Shown one piece after another: positions 36,518-49,039 of a stretch of 64,000 bases of DNA; within the stretch, counting starts at the first letter, position 1; every line of letters begins with the position of its first letter. The notes beneath the pieces were generated by a model. The model worked only from the letters and a program-made list of their open reading frames with translations. It was not told where the DNA came from and did no database searches. The position numbers were made by a program, and so were the translations under genes. This DNA is from Hordeum vulgare subsp. vulgare (taxonomy: Eukaryota; Streptophyta; Magnoliopsida; Poales; Poaceae), in NCBI RefSeq assembly GCF_904849725.1, contig NC_058519.1, positions 26,085,267 to 26,149,266 of the forward strand. The letters are read 5' to 3'.

Positions 36518-38189
36518 TGATACGTCTCAAACGTATCTATAATTTTTGATGGTTTCATGTTGTTATCTTGTCATCTTTGGATGTTTTATGTACCTTTTAT
36601 ATCTTTTTTGGGACTAACTTATTAATTCAGTGCCAAGTGCCAGTTCTTGTTTTTTCTGTGTTTTTGACTCTTTTCAGATCTGATTTTGGAATGGAGTCCA
36701 AATGGAATAAAAACCCCGAAATGATTTTTTCCCGAACAGAAGAAGATCAGGGGGCCTCTGGGCCAAGCCAGGTGGGCTCCAGGGAGCCCACAAGCTCCCA
36801 CTCCGTCACCAGGGGGGAGGCGGCGGTGGCAGGGCTTGTGGCCTCCCTGGCCGCCCCCTGACCTAGATCTTTGGCCTATATATTCCCAAAAATTCAGCAA
36901 AAAATTAGGGAAGCCTCGAAAATACATTTCCGTCGCCGCAAGATTCCGTTTCCGCGAGATCTCATCTGGAGACCCTTCCCGGCACCGTGCCGGAGGGGAC
37001 TTTGGAGTTGGAGGGCTTCTTCATCATCATCATCGCCCCTCCAATGACTGGTGAGTAGTTCACTTCAGACATACGGGTCCGTAGTTAGTAGCTAGATGGC
37101 TTCTTCTCTCTCTTGGATCTTCAATACAAAGTTCTCCATGATCTTCATGGAGATATATCCGATGTAATCTTCTTTGGCGGTGTGTTTGTTGAGATCCGAT
37201 GAATTGTGGATTTGTGATCAGATTATCTGTGATATATATTTGAGTCTTTGCTGATTTCTTATATGCATGATTTGATATCCTTGTAAGTCTCTCCGAGTCT
37301 TGGGTTTTGTTTGGCCAACTAGATCTATGATTCTTGCAATGGGAGAAGTGCTTGGTTTTGGGTTCTACCATGTGGTGACCTTTCCCAGTGACAGTAGGGG
37401 CAGCAAGGCACACATCAAGTAGTTGCCATCAAGGGTAAAAAGATGGGGTTTTTATCATTGGTTTGAGATTATCCCTCTACATCATGTCATCTTGCTTAAG
37501 GCGTTACTCTGTTCTTATGGACTTAATACACTAGATGCATGCTGGATAGCGGTCGACGTGTTGAGTAATAGCAGTAGATGCAGAAAGTATCGGTCTACTT
37601 GTTTTGGACGTGATGCCTATAGATATAATCATTGCATAGATATCGTCACGACTTTGCGCGGTTCTATCAATTGCTCGACAATATTTTGTTCACCCACCGT
37701 CTACTTGTTTTCATGAGAGAAGCCACTCGTAAACACTACGGCCCCCGGGTCTATTCACATCCATCGTTTACACTTCCGCTTTTACCTTGCTTTGTTACTT
37801 TGTTGCTTTCAGTTCTCACTTGGCAAACAATCTATAAGGGATTGACAACCCCTTCATAGCGTTGGGAGCAAGCTTTTGTGTTTGTGCAGGATCTTGAGAT
37901 ACTCCTCCACTGGATTGATACCTTGTATCTCAAACTGAGGGAAATACTTACCACCGCTGTGCTACATCACCCTTTCCGCTTCGAGGGAACACCAACGAAA
38001 GGCTCCAAGGCCACGGGGGAAATCCTTTGCATATTTGCCTAGGAAGTCCCTTAAGGCGTAGCCGCAGCAGAAAGATCAAGCCAAGTATTCTCCCGTCGAC
38101 GTGCCTATTTCTGGCGTCGTTGGAAGGTCTTTTTTTGCAGTACCAGAAGTATTTCTGGGGCCGTTGCCGGGGAAGCACAACTGATATCA
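36518..38189 (+). mobile_element. Gypsy solo LTR nested in element A, TSD AGCAC
   Basis: Begins TGATACGTCTCAAACG and ends CAACTGATATCA. It is flanked by AGCAC at 36513-36517 and 38190-38194, which also marks where the Copia integrase frame is split. The start and the internal CACTTGG- and CCCCCGGGTCTATTC-type phrases are those of a common Triticeae Gypsy LTR class (Fatima/Sabrina/WHAM group; exact family not resolved). No internal domain is present. A TATA-like CCTATATATTCCC lies near 36876. Confidence 0.88.
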
Positions 38190-39939
38190 AGCACTAAACT
38201 CGAAACTCACATATTCACCCCCACGATCAGACCGTAGGAACTTGATCTTCTTGTTACGATGATTTTCAACTTCACTCTGAAATCGCTTGAACTTTTCAAA
38301 TGTTTCAGACTTGTGCTTCATCAAGTAGACATAACCATATATACTCAAATCGTCAGTGAAGGTGAGAAAATAACGATATTCGCCGCGTGCCTCCACACTC
38401 ATCGGACCACACACATCGGTATGTATGATTTCCAACAAGTCACTTGCACGCTCCATTGTTCCGGAGAACGGAGTTTTAGTCATCTTGCCCATGAGGCATG
38501 GTTCGCACGTGTCAAGTGAATCAAAGTCAAGTGACTCGAAAAGTCCATTGGTATGGAGTTTCTTCATGCGCTTTAAACCAATATGACCTAAGCGGCAGTG
38601 CCATAAAAACATGGCGCTATCATTGTTAGCTCTAAATCTTTTGGTCTCAATGTTATGTATATGTGAATTATCACTATCAAGATTCAATATAAACAATCCT
38701 CTCACATTGGGTGCATGACCATAAAAGATATTACTCATAGAAATAGAACAACCATTATTCTCTGACTTAAACAAGTAACCGTCTCGCAATAAAAAAGATC
38801 CATATATAATGTTCATGCTTAACGCAGGCACTAAATAACATTTATTTAAGTTCATAACTAATCCTGATGGTAACTGAAGTGAGACTGTGCTGACGGCGAT
38901 TGCATCAACCTTGGAACCATTTCCCACGCGCATCGTCACTTCATACTTCGCCAACCTTCGCTTATTCCGCAGTTCCCGTTTTGAGTTGCAAATATGAGCA
39001 ACAGAACCGGTATCGAATACCCACGCACTACTACGAGAGCTGGTTAAGTACACATCAATAACATGTATATCGAATATACCTGATTTTTCTTTGGCCGCCT
39101 TCTTATCAGCCAGATACTTGGGGCAGTTGCGCTTCCAGTGACCCATACCCTTGCAATAATAGCACTCCGTTTCAGGCTTAGGTCCAGCTTTGGGCTTCTT
39201 CTTTGGATTGGCAACATGCTTGCCGCTCTTCTTTGAATTACCCTTCTTTCCTTTGCCGTTTCTCTTGAAACTAGTGGTCTTATTCACCATCAACACTTGA
39301 TGCTCTTTACGGAGTTCTGACTCTGCGACTTTCAGCATCGCGAATAACTCGCCGGGTGATTTGTTCATCCCTTGCATGTTATAGTTCAACACAAAGCCCT
39401 TATAGCTTGGTGGAAATGATTGAAGAATTCTGTTAGTGATAGCCTCTTGCGGGAGTTTAATCCCCAGCTCAGCTAGACGGTTTGAGTACCCAGACATTTT
39501 GAGCACATGTTCACTGACAGACGAATTCTCCTCCATCTTGCAAGCATAGAATTTATCGGAGGTCTCATACCTCTCGATCCGGACGTTCTTCTGAAAGATA
39601 AACTTCAACTCCTGGAACATCTCATATGCTCCATGATGCTCAAAGCGACGTTGAAGTCCCAGCTCTAAGCCATACAAGACTGCACATTGAACTACTGACT
39701 ACTGAGTAGTCCTCCTTGCATGCTAACCAAGCGTTCTTAGCATCTTGGACAGCCGCGGCGGGTGGTTCATCTCCTAGCGCAACATTAATGACATAATCCT
39801 TCTTCCCAGCTTGCAGGAGCAACTTAAGATTATGATCCCAGTCTACAAAGTTGCTTCCCTCATCTTTCAACTTAGCTTTCTCTAAGAACGTATTAAAATT
39901 CAGGGTGACTGTTGCGTGAGCCATTGATCTACAACACAA
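38190..39939 (-). pseudogene. Copia gag-protease-integrase of element A
   Basis: Gag starts MAHATVTLNFNTFLEKAKL at about 39924. A frameshift near 39677-39690 moves it to the next frame, which is open for 496 codons. Within that frame are a zinc knuckle with C172, C175, H180 and C185 (CYYCKGMGHWKRNC), a protease motif WVFDTGS at about 219-225, a GAG-pre-integrase region (LWHCRLGHIGLKRMKKLH), and the integrase core start (IIHTDVCGPMSVEARGEYRY, FLRSDRGGEY). The frame ends where the solo LTR was inserted. This is the standard Copia order. Confidence 0.88.
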
Positions 39940-41178
39940 ATATTTTCAAAGTGGACTTAGACTATGTTCAAGATAATTAGAGTTTAACTAATCAAATTAC
40001 TTGCTAAACTCCCACTCAAAAAGTACATCTCTCTAGTCATTTGAGTGGTTCATGATCCAATTCCACTAGCTCAAGTCCGATCATCACGTGAGTTGAGGAT
40101 AGTTTCAGTGGTAAGCATCCCTATGCTAATCATATCAACTATATTATTCATGATCGACCTTTCGGCCTCATGTGTTCCGAGGCCATGTCTGCACATGCTA
40201 GGCTCATCAAGCTTAACCCGAGTGTTCCGTGTGTGCAACTGTTTTGCACCCGTTGTATGTGAACATTGAGTCTATCACACCCGATCATCACGTGGTGTCT
40301 CGAAACGACAAACTGTAGCAACGGTGCACAGTCGGGGACAACACAATTTCTTCTTGAAATTTTAGTGAGAGATCACCTCATAATGCTACCGTCGTTCTAA
40401 GCAAAATAAGGTGCATAAAAGGATTAACATCACATGCAATTCATAAGTGACATGATATGGCCATCATCATGTGCTTCTTGATCTCCATCACCAAAGCACC
40501 GGCACGATCTTCTTGTCACCGGCGCGACACCATGATCTCCATCAACGTGTCGCCATCGGGGTTGTCGTGCTACTCATGCTATTACTACTAAAGCTACGTC
40601 CTAGCAATATAGTAAACGCATCTGCAAGCACAAACATTAGTTTAAAGACAACCCTATGGCTCCTGCCGGTTGCCGTACCATCGACGTGCAAGTCGATATT
40701 AACTATTACAACATGATCATCTCATACATCCAATATATCACATCACATCGTCGGCCATATCAAATCACAATCATACCCTGCAAAAACAAGTTAGACGTCC
40801 TCTAATTGTTGTTGCATGTTTTACGTGGTTGCCATGGGTATCTAGTAGGATCGCATCTTACTTACGCAAACACCACAACGGAGATGTATGAATTGCTATT
40901 TAACCTCTCTACAAGGACCTCCTCGGTCAAATCCGATTCAACTAAAGTTGGAGAAACAGACACTCCCCAGTCATCTTAGAGCAACGGGGTTGCTCGTAGC
41001 GATGAAACGAGTCTCTCGTAAGCGTACGAGTAATGTCGGTCCGAGCCGCTTTGATCCAACAATACCGCAAAATCAAGAAAAGACTAAGGAGGGCAGCAAA
41101 TCGCACATCACCGCCCACAAAAACTTTTGTGTTCTACTCGAGATGACATCTACGCATGAACCTAGCTCATGATGCCAC
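39940..41178 (-). other. Untranslated leader and primer site of element A
   Basis: Lies between the 5' LTR and gag. The primer site on the minus strand reads TGGCATCATGAGC from 41177 downward, an initiator-tRNA-Met type site with differences. The rest is non-coding leader, also present in degraded form in element B (52900-54100). Confidence 0.75.
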
Positions 41179-43000
41179 TGTTGGGGAATGTCGCATGGGA
41201 AACAAAAAAATTCCTACGCGCGCGAAGACCTATCATGGTGATGTCCATCTACGAGAGGGGATTTCCGATCTACGTACCCTTGTAGATCGCACAACAGGAA
41301 GCGTTAAGAAACGCGGTTGATGTATTGGAACGTCCTCACGTCCCTCGATCCGCCCCGCGAACCGTCCCATGAACCGTCCCGCGATCCGCTCCGATCTAGT
41401 GCCGAACGGGTGACACCTCCGTGTTCAGCACACATACAGCTCGACGATGATCTCGGCCTTCTTGATCCAGCAAGAGAAACGGAGAGGTAGATGAGTTCTC
41501 CGGCAGCGTGACGGTGCTCCGGAGGTTGGTGGTGATCTATCTCAGCAGGGCTCCGCCCGAGCTCCGCAGAAATACGATCTAGAGGAAAAACCGTGGAGGT
41601 ATGTGGTCGGGCTGCCGTGGCGAAGTTGTCTCAAATCAGCCCTAATACCTCAGTATATATAGGAGGGAGGGGGAGGGACCTGCCTTGAGGCTCAAGGGAG
41701 CCTCAAGGGGTCGGCCGAAGGGGGGGGGGGAGGAGGAGTCCTCCTCCAATCCTAGTCCAACTAGGATTGGAAGGTGGGGTCCTTCTCTTCCTTCCCACTT
41801 TCCCTTTTTTTCCTTTGATTTTTTCTTCTCCTGCGCATAGGGCCTATTGGGATGTCCCACTACCCCACTAAGGGCTGGTGTGGCACCCCTAAGGCCTATG
41901 GGCTTCCCCCGGGTGGGCTGCCCCCCCGGTGAACATCCGGAACCCATTCATCACTCCCGGTACATTCCCGGTAATGCCGAAAACTTTCCAATAATAAAAT
42001 GAGGTCATCCTATATATCAATATTCGTCTCCGGACCATTCCGGAAACCCTCGTGACGTCCGTGATCTCATCCGGGACTCCAAAGAACATTCGATAACCAA
42101 CCATATAACTCAAATACGCATAAAACATCGCCGAACCTTAAGTGTGCAGACCCTGCGGATTCGAGAACTATGTAAACATGACCCGAGGTACTCCTTGGTC
42201 AATATCCAATAGCGGGACCTGGATGCCCATATTGGATCCTACATATTCTATGAAGATCTTATCGATTGAACATCAGTGCCAAGGATTCATATAATCCCGT
42301 ATGTCATTCCCTTTGTCCTTCGGTATGTTACTTGCTCGAGATTCGATCGTCACTATCCGCATACCTATTTCAATCTCGTTTACCGGCAAGTCTATTTACT
42401 CGTTCCGTAATAAAAGATCCCGTGACTTACACTAAGTCACATTGCTTGCAAGGCTTGTGTGTGATGTTGTATTACCGAGTGGGCCCCGAGATACCTCTCC
42501 GTCACACGGAGTGACAAATCCCAGTCTTGATCCATACTAACTCAACGGACACCTTTGGAGATACCTTTAGAGCATCTTTATAGTCACCCAGTTACGTTGT
42601 GACGTTTGATACACACAAGGCATTCCCCGGCGCGAGTGAGTTATATGATCTCATGGTCATAGGAATAAATACTTGACACGTAGAAAACAATAGCAACAAA
42701 ATGACACGATCAACATGCTACGTTCATTAGTTTGGGTCTAATCCATCACATGATTCACCCAATGATGTGATCCAGTTATCAAGCAACAACACCTTGTACA
42801 TAGTCAGAAGACCTTGACTATCCTTGATCAACTGGCTAGCCAACTAGAGTCTTGCTAGGGACATTATTTTGTCTATGTATCCACACATGTATCTAAGTCT
42901 TCATTCAAAACAATTATAGCATGGATAGTAAACGATTATCTTGATATAAGATTTATAATAATAACTTATTTATCATTGCCTCTAGGGCATAATTCCAATA
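41179..43000 (-). repeat. 5' LTR of element A
   Basis: 1822 bp. On the minus strand its first bases read TATTGGAATTATGCCC, so the canonical TG start is mutated to TA. It ends CCCCAACA beside the primer site. A TATATATA lies at 41654-41661. It lacks about 13 bases present in the other LTR near 32560. Confidence 0.9.
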
Positions 43001-43144
43001 GTCTCCCACTTGCACTAGAGTCAATAATCTACCCCTCACATCGTCATGTGAATTACATTGTAATAAATCTAACACCCATACAGTTCTGGTGTTGATCATG
43101 CTTTGCCCGTGGAAGAGGTTTAGTCAGCGGGCATAATTCCAACA
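43001..43144 (-). other. Remnant of a tandem third LTR unit of element A
   Basis: Bases 43001-43131 repeat 34206-34336 (polypurine tract and RNase H end), then switch to GGGCATAATTCCAACA, the first 16 bases of an LTR. The junction shares GGG (43129-43131) with both parents, a microhomology deletion scar. The element was once LTR-internal-LTR-internal-LTR. Confidence 0.8.
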
Positions 43145-43253
43145 GCGTGCTCCCTCGGTGTCGGCTGTCTCGGCTGGCCATCATAAGAGTGAAGAAAAAT
43201 TATGGGGGAGAAAGAGTGGATAAAATAAAGGGCGGACGTGGACGATGAGGTGT
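43145..43253. other. Spacer between element A and duplicated segment
   Basis: About 110 bases with no counterpart to the left of copy 2, so the duplication boundary lies near 43254. No feature seen. Confidence 0.5.
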
Positions 43254-44493
43254 AGAGTCAGCAGCCACATGGGAGGGGACAACCTCCACCTCCCTCGGCG
43301 GTCACCGACCGGACGCAACAAGGGCAGCACAACACACACGTAGCCCCACTCGAGCCCTTAACTGATCGTGAAGCTCTCGTTGCCGCGTTGCAGTGGGCGC
43401 GCCACCGTCTCCACAACCCCTCACACGAGCCACCCCTGTGTTCGCCGGAGTTGTCCCAGGTGAAGCCGTGCCAAGCCCGCTCAGACCTTGATGGGGCCCC
43501 AAAGGGCCTAGATCTTGTCCCAGAGGACACCAGTGCCACCCCCCCAGCCGGTAGCCAAGTGCTCCATATCTAGGCGACCTTGTTATGGAGCAACTACAGA
43601 TGTTAAAAATGTGTTTTAATTTGGATGGTTCCGTATCATCTGGTTGAAGCTTTCTTCATGTTAGTTTAAAGCATTTCTTCTCAGCGGTTGTGTCTTTTCC
43701 CTTGATTTATGTCGTGATCGATCGGTGTATGTGGACGCAACCGGTCGCATCCACGGGCGTTTGAGATGCCTGATTTGCAAGTTACAGATGCCCGTGGATG
43801 CCTCCTTTGGTTAGCCGCCCCCCGCACTAGCACAAAGCCTCCTTTGGTTAGCCGCCTTTCGCTGGCCCGGATCCCGATAGAAGAGGATGATGCGGCCCCG
43901 CTGCCACCTACTCTACCCAGGCTTGCAATATGTCTTTTTCTTGGCGGCGGAGAGGGAGTGTGGCTAGAATAATAGTTGGTGGCACCGGCGGCCTATGTTA
44001 AGTTTAAAGCATTTCGGGTGAACAGTTGTATCTTTTCCTTGATTTGTGGCGTGATCGGTCGGTGTCCGCGGACGCTCCCGGACGCGTCCACATGCGCTTG
44101 AGATGTCGGGTTTGCAAGTTGCGGATGTCGATGCTCTAAGCCACCTCTGCCTGACCCGATTGACCTGCAACAGACCACCAATGAGTGTCCTGTGCGGACT
44201 TCGTCGTGTCTTTTACTGATGCCTCCTCCTCCATTCCAACGCCCCCGCAGTGGCGCCTCTGACTCCGCGCACTAGCCCTTAGCCTCCTTTGCTGAGTTGT
44301 CATGCGATGTCCCGGATCGCAATAGAAGAGTATGATGCGGTCCCGCTGGCACCTACACTACCCGGGTTTGCAATGTGTCTTTTTCTTGGCGGTAGCGAGG
44401 GAGTGTGGCTAGAAGAATATTTGGTTGCATCGGGGGCCTATGTTTCAGCCGGCTCGCCACGACGCTGCGGGAGATTGAGGGTAGAGTGGATGC
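43254..44493 (+). repeat. Duplicated segment, copy 1, part a
   Basis: Homologous to 62229-63596. It starts with an open frame shared by both copies (THVAPLE.LTDREAL.AAL then arginine-rich). It then holds two tandem subunits whose starts are marked by TTTAAAGCATTT at 43665 and 44003. Each subunit contains a ~30-codon module (IPIEEDDAAPLPPTL then CLFLGGGEGVWLE). The first subunit is about 120 bases shorter than its counterpart in copy 2. It ends at GATGC, the target site of element C. Confidence 0.75.
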
Positions 44494-44869
44494 TGATAGA
44501 TCCGTGGATCTTAGGCTAGATGTGTTCGGTATGAAATAGTAGATTATTACCTTATGGTGAACTCGATGAGCTCCCTCCAGAGACCGTCGTGAGGTGGTGA
44601 CGACGGTGGGGAAGCCGAGAGAGATTCGGTAGCGGCGGTGATGGACTTCCCATCGCTTCAGTGCTACCCTCTAAATCGGATTAGGGTTGAGAGTGGGGAA
44701 CCAGTGGCGGCGGTGAACCTCGTATCTTGTGCCATGGTCCCCACCTCCTCTTTATAGCACTGCGCGACAGGGGCCCACCAGCCGTGCTTGGGCTGGACGC
44801 CCCCGATCAGGGCGTGGGTCAAGGTTCCAATGGGCCGTTGGGCCCATTGAACGAGAAATCAACCTAACA
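44494..44869 (-). repeat. 3' LTR of element C
   Basis: 376 bp, preceded in element sense by the polypurine tract AAGGGGGACAA (44870-44880). It contains the GC-rich stretch GGGCGTCCAGCCC and, on the plus strand, CTCTTTATAGCAC near 44748. Confidence 0.9.
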
Positions 44870-45385
44870 TTGTCCCCCTTGATCTCATCATATGCTTTTA
44901 ACTTTACTTGTTTCGCAACAGATCAATACATAGGGCATGTTTCATCGTCACAGCTCAATTGCCGATGGAATCAGACAGCCACAATGTACCTCTTTATTTT
45001 TGAGACAGAATCTTTAACCTTGGGCCCTTTATTGTCCGAAAATATTAGACTATACCATAAAACCCATGTCGACTGTGTGTTCTCCGAACACACTAGCGGT
45101 AAGCCTTTGATAAGCAGATCTTCACACACTTGTTTGTTGCTTTTATGCTTCAAGCATTTTTCCATAATTCCAGACTTTCTCCTTCACAAAACGTAACTCT
45201 TTGTCAGTGTGTTTGGCATCAACACTTGACTCGTTGTGACAGGAACGAAAGAACTTAAAATGGTTATCGTTGTTGTCAACCATTATCAACTCCGGGTACA
45301 GGTAGCCTTAACCATTTTGCCTATCCCTCAGCCTCATATCAAGCTTTAACATATCATTGCATCACATTGATGACAATCGTTTCAC

Positions 45386-45646
45386 TCATTTGGAGATTTT
45401 CCACACAAAACTCCGAGTATGAAAGTTATCGACAATTGTGGATTTCGCTATACATTTCACAAGTTCTGCCTTTGTACTCACAATCTTTTGAGAGCACTTA
45501 TTTCTTTCATCATGAGGCCGATATCTTTGACTCCATTCCATTGATTTATCTATGGACTGGACATTTGCCAAAACAACCCGGATATATACGTGAACTGTGT
45601 CAGGGTGATATCTTGAGCTTCCAACAACTGAAGCATATGGTACCAT
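45386..45646 (-). pseudogene. Decayed Copia RT C-terminal fragment in element C
   Basis: The open frame starts MVPYASVVGS, the well-conserved motif near the end of Copia RT before RNase H. It then diverges (TVHVYIRVVLANVQSIDKSM aligns loosely with the region ending in S-N-P). Little else of pol can be followed, so the element cannot supply its own enzymes. Confidence 0.55.
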
Positions 45647-46896
45647 ATTCGTTTACAATCTTTTCTTATTAGCTTTTGAAACACCATAGTTTCCAGTTCC
45701 ATTACCCTTGACTATAAGAACACGCGTAGGTATTCTCGTATGCATACTTTAGAGATCTTTCTTAGCATGTCCATGCAACATTCCTAATACCCCCTTTTAT
45801 TCTTTTGAACTTTGAGGACAAGAACTTCTTTTCTCTTCCTGCAGTAGATTGACATCACCACTAGCAAGTAGGACAGCATCCACATGCATAGGAATTGGGA
45901 AACGAATTTCCCATTCTATAACTTTGCATGAATACAATTGTCCTCTCATTTTCTTTACACAAAAATCTTTCGGTTTAAGTCATGTTTTATACCTTTACAT
46001 ATTTCCTTTGGAGTCATATTTGCCTTGTAGACCCTTCATAAAGTCTATGTTAGTGAAATTCAAATGGTGGAATTTCACTAACATAGACTTTATAGTAATC
46101 ACAAGTATCTGATTTTCACATTCCTAGAGACCATCAAAGTCTCAAGTACTGACACTCCTTTCATATGGGGTTGTCGTTGCTCTGTCATTGCTAAGATGCA
46201 AATTAATTCTATAGTCACCCATTTCCGAAAGGCAATAGGTTTTACAGAGACCTGTATCACAAGATCCCTTGTAGAGCTAACAACAGGTGTTGTATAGGTC
46301 ATACAACATGTTCCCCCAGATTACTCCATCTTCACTAAAGAAATGGTGTATCTTTAAACTTTCTTCTTTATGGCACTTTAAGCACCATTGTTGTATTCCT
46401 TAGTCTCCTTTCAGAACTATAAAAGATCCGGAAATACAACTATTTCTTTTCTTTAGGGGTATCATAATGACGGTATTCTAATGACTGTCGTACTCCCCTT
46501 GACAATCACATTCTTCATTAATGGATCACTTTAGATGCATAATGTGCATCACATCATCTAAAGTACAGAGGAGTACAATGTATTTCATGTCTCTTTCTCC
46601 CCCTCGAAATGTGGCAAGAACTTTTCTGCCACAATTTCGAAACCCATTCATAGCTCTTGTGAAATGAGGAAACTTCGATTATCTAGCTCATTCATCTTAT
46701 CACTTCATGTAAAATGAAGTTATAAGTTAACTAGTATGGGAGTAATTTTTCCTCATTTCATTTCAGAAACTCAACATAGTTCTTTATAGTTGTCACTTTT
46801 GCAAGTCACACTTGCATATCATTCTTGTCTTTAGGTTCGTCTGTTACTTTTTTCCTCTCTGGATTTAGTGATTGCATAATGACCGTTACACATAAG

Positions 46897-47412
46897 GGGC
46901 GTGTTTGGTTTCTCTGCTCGCATCTGCATCGCACTAGGCATGCAAAATCTAACCTGTTTGGTGTCCTGTGCGGTGTCCCTAGCCTGGCCCAGCTGATGCA
47001 AAAGCAAGCCCCTCAGCCAGGCTGAGAGGAACGCAGGAATCGAGCGTTCCTGCGATGCAGCCTCCCGCCTGCACCTGCGCTTCCACTCCCAGGCGCCGCC
47101 GCCGCCGTCCTCCTCTGCCAGGCGCCGCCGCCGTCCTCCTCTCCGAGGCGCCGCCGCTGCCCTGCTCTTCCAGGCGGCGCCACTGCCCTCCTCTTCCAGG
47201 CGCCGCTGCCGTCCTGCCGTGGTCAAGTCGCTGCGCGCCGGATCCTACCGCCCCGCCCTACCGATCTCCATTCCCCATCTCGTGCAGCCATCTCATGCAT
47301 GTTCACCAAACACTCATCTCTTCTCATCTTTGCATCAAGTCAACCTGGCCATGCTCATCCTGGATCCCTCATGCGATGCAGCCAGAAGCTACCCAGGGAA
47401 CCAAACACGCCC
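46897..47412. mobile_element. Harbinger/Tourist-type MITE with GC-rich interior, TSD AAG
   Basis: Terminal inverted repeats GGGCGTGTTTGGTTTC and GGGAACCAAACACGCCC delimit 516 bp, flanked by AAG (46894-46896 and 47413-47415). The interior holds a GC-rich tract at 47060-47220 with tandem GGCGCCGCCGCCGTCCTCCT-like units, unlike the AT-rich element C around it. Frames across the tract are compositional. Confidence 0.75.
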
Positions 47413-48650
47413 AAGGTGTACGGTCGATACTAGGAAAGCTTAATAGCTACTCCATACTTTTCTCCCATAGTGGGACACATTAACCGCACATGAGTCATCA
47501 TAACTTTCTCCTGTCATACAGGATAAGGCCTTTGTCAAAATTTCTCCCGCCATACACGGATTGTTGACATAATACAATGTCAACTTTACCCGGTTACGCA
47601 TGCATTTTTCCCAGACTTTTCCCGCCATGCGGGTAATTCCTTGTAAGGGACATACATGCCATAATTGGCTCTTTTGACTGCATATTCAATCATCAAATCC
47701 AGAAATAAATATGAATTATCTTTGACACACATACTTGATCCGACGTTGGTCAAATTAAACATGCATGTATCTCAACCGTGTTGACTGAAAAGGGAGACTG
47801 CTTCATAGAGAGTACATGAAAGACATTCGTCAACCAAGACTCTCAATGATATATCTCTTTATTTTCTTGAATTAATATCCAATAGTTCTTTTCTTGTGAA
47901 GCCATTATTTAGAGAGAATATATTCCCTCAAGTTATGACCTTTCTTTTCCATCTTTCGGGTCACTAGTACCCAAACATTCGCTTTCATGAATGAAAGCAT
48001 GAAAAGAAAACTTTTAGTCCGGGAGAGCTTAGCTAATAAACAAACAATAATGAGCATATAAAATAACCCTACGTTGGCCTGGTTAAAATTATGCACATTA
48101 AACCTTGAAAACCTTTTTGTATATTCTAAATCACCGTTGTGGTAGAATTAGAATAAAGCATCATTCTTCTGCATTAATTCCATATCATTGTTGGGCAGAA
48201 ATGGAAATAATGCATATAACTCATAAACAATGTGATGATAGTATTTCTATTGAACAACTTTGCTAAGAAATAATCATCATCATCATTAACCATATGCATT
48301 TCTTTATCTGTGCTCTGAAAATTGATCATTTTGATACAAAATTTATGAGAGATTTAAGTTTTAAACATAAGATGACTCATACGAATATAGTATTGTTATC
48401 ATCAACTTGGTGAGAAAACAACAATACCATATCTTAACTTTAAAAACAAATATCATTCTATTGTCATAGCGGAAACTGTTTGAATCTTATTTCACCCACA
48501 AGGGAAAAACTTTGCTAATAACAGTTCTTCCAATTAAATTTTCCCGTTGGTTCCAACTTAATTGGAGGATTGAACATTTACTTTGCAGCGGAAAAACGTG
48601 AATATAAAATTCATGCACCTTTATAGAAAAATATTTTGTTAAAATTCAAA

Positions 48651-48936
48651 ATTCATGAACTTTATTTTTCTTTTACAAAATCCATGAACTTTTCTCTTTC
48701 TGAAAATATTTCTTTTATTTTCAGAACCTTTTATTTTTCTTTGCAGAAAAAACATGTTACTATTACAGAAAAATATTATGTCATAATTAAAAATTCATGA
48801 ACTTTATAATCCCTTTAATAAAATTCATGAACTTTTCTTTTTCTGAAAATATTTCTTTTATTTTCAGAACCTTTTATTTTTCTTTTCAGAAAAATATTAT
48901 CATATTTCTGTTGATTTAAACAGAAAAATTGCAACA
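48651..48936. repeat. Two-copy tandem duplication, ~143 bp
   Basis: The phrases ATTCATGAACTTTA and CTGAAAATATTTCTTTTATT recur at a spacing of about 143 bases (48651 and 48793; 48700 and 48843). It lies within the non-coding AT-rich interior of element C. Confidence 0.8.
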
Positions 48937-49039
48937 TTTTTATTTCCTGTTATCTAGACATAATTTCGTAAGAAAAATGTCTAGAAGGGCCTTTTATTTC
49001 TTCCTCTAATAAGCAGGAAAAGAAATCTTCTTAAAAAAA

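Larger units (their letters stand above)
32355..43144 (-). mobile_element. BARE1/Wis/Angela-type Copia element A, rearranged
   Basis: A minus-strand Copia element with LTRs at 32355-34205 and 41179-43000, primer site, gag, protease, integrase, RT and RNase H. Beyond the 5' LTR is a 128-base copy of the internal 3' end plus a 16-base LTR stub (43001-43144). Flanking 5-mers are GCATG (32350-32354) and GCGTG (43145-43149), a target duplication with one mismatch, so the whole block behaves as one insertion. A Gypsy solo LTR splits pol at 36518-38189. The LTR pair shows about 16 differences plus a ~13-base indel over its first ~290 bases by eye, older than element B. Confidence 0.88.
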
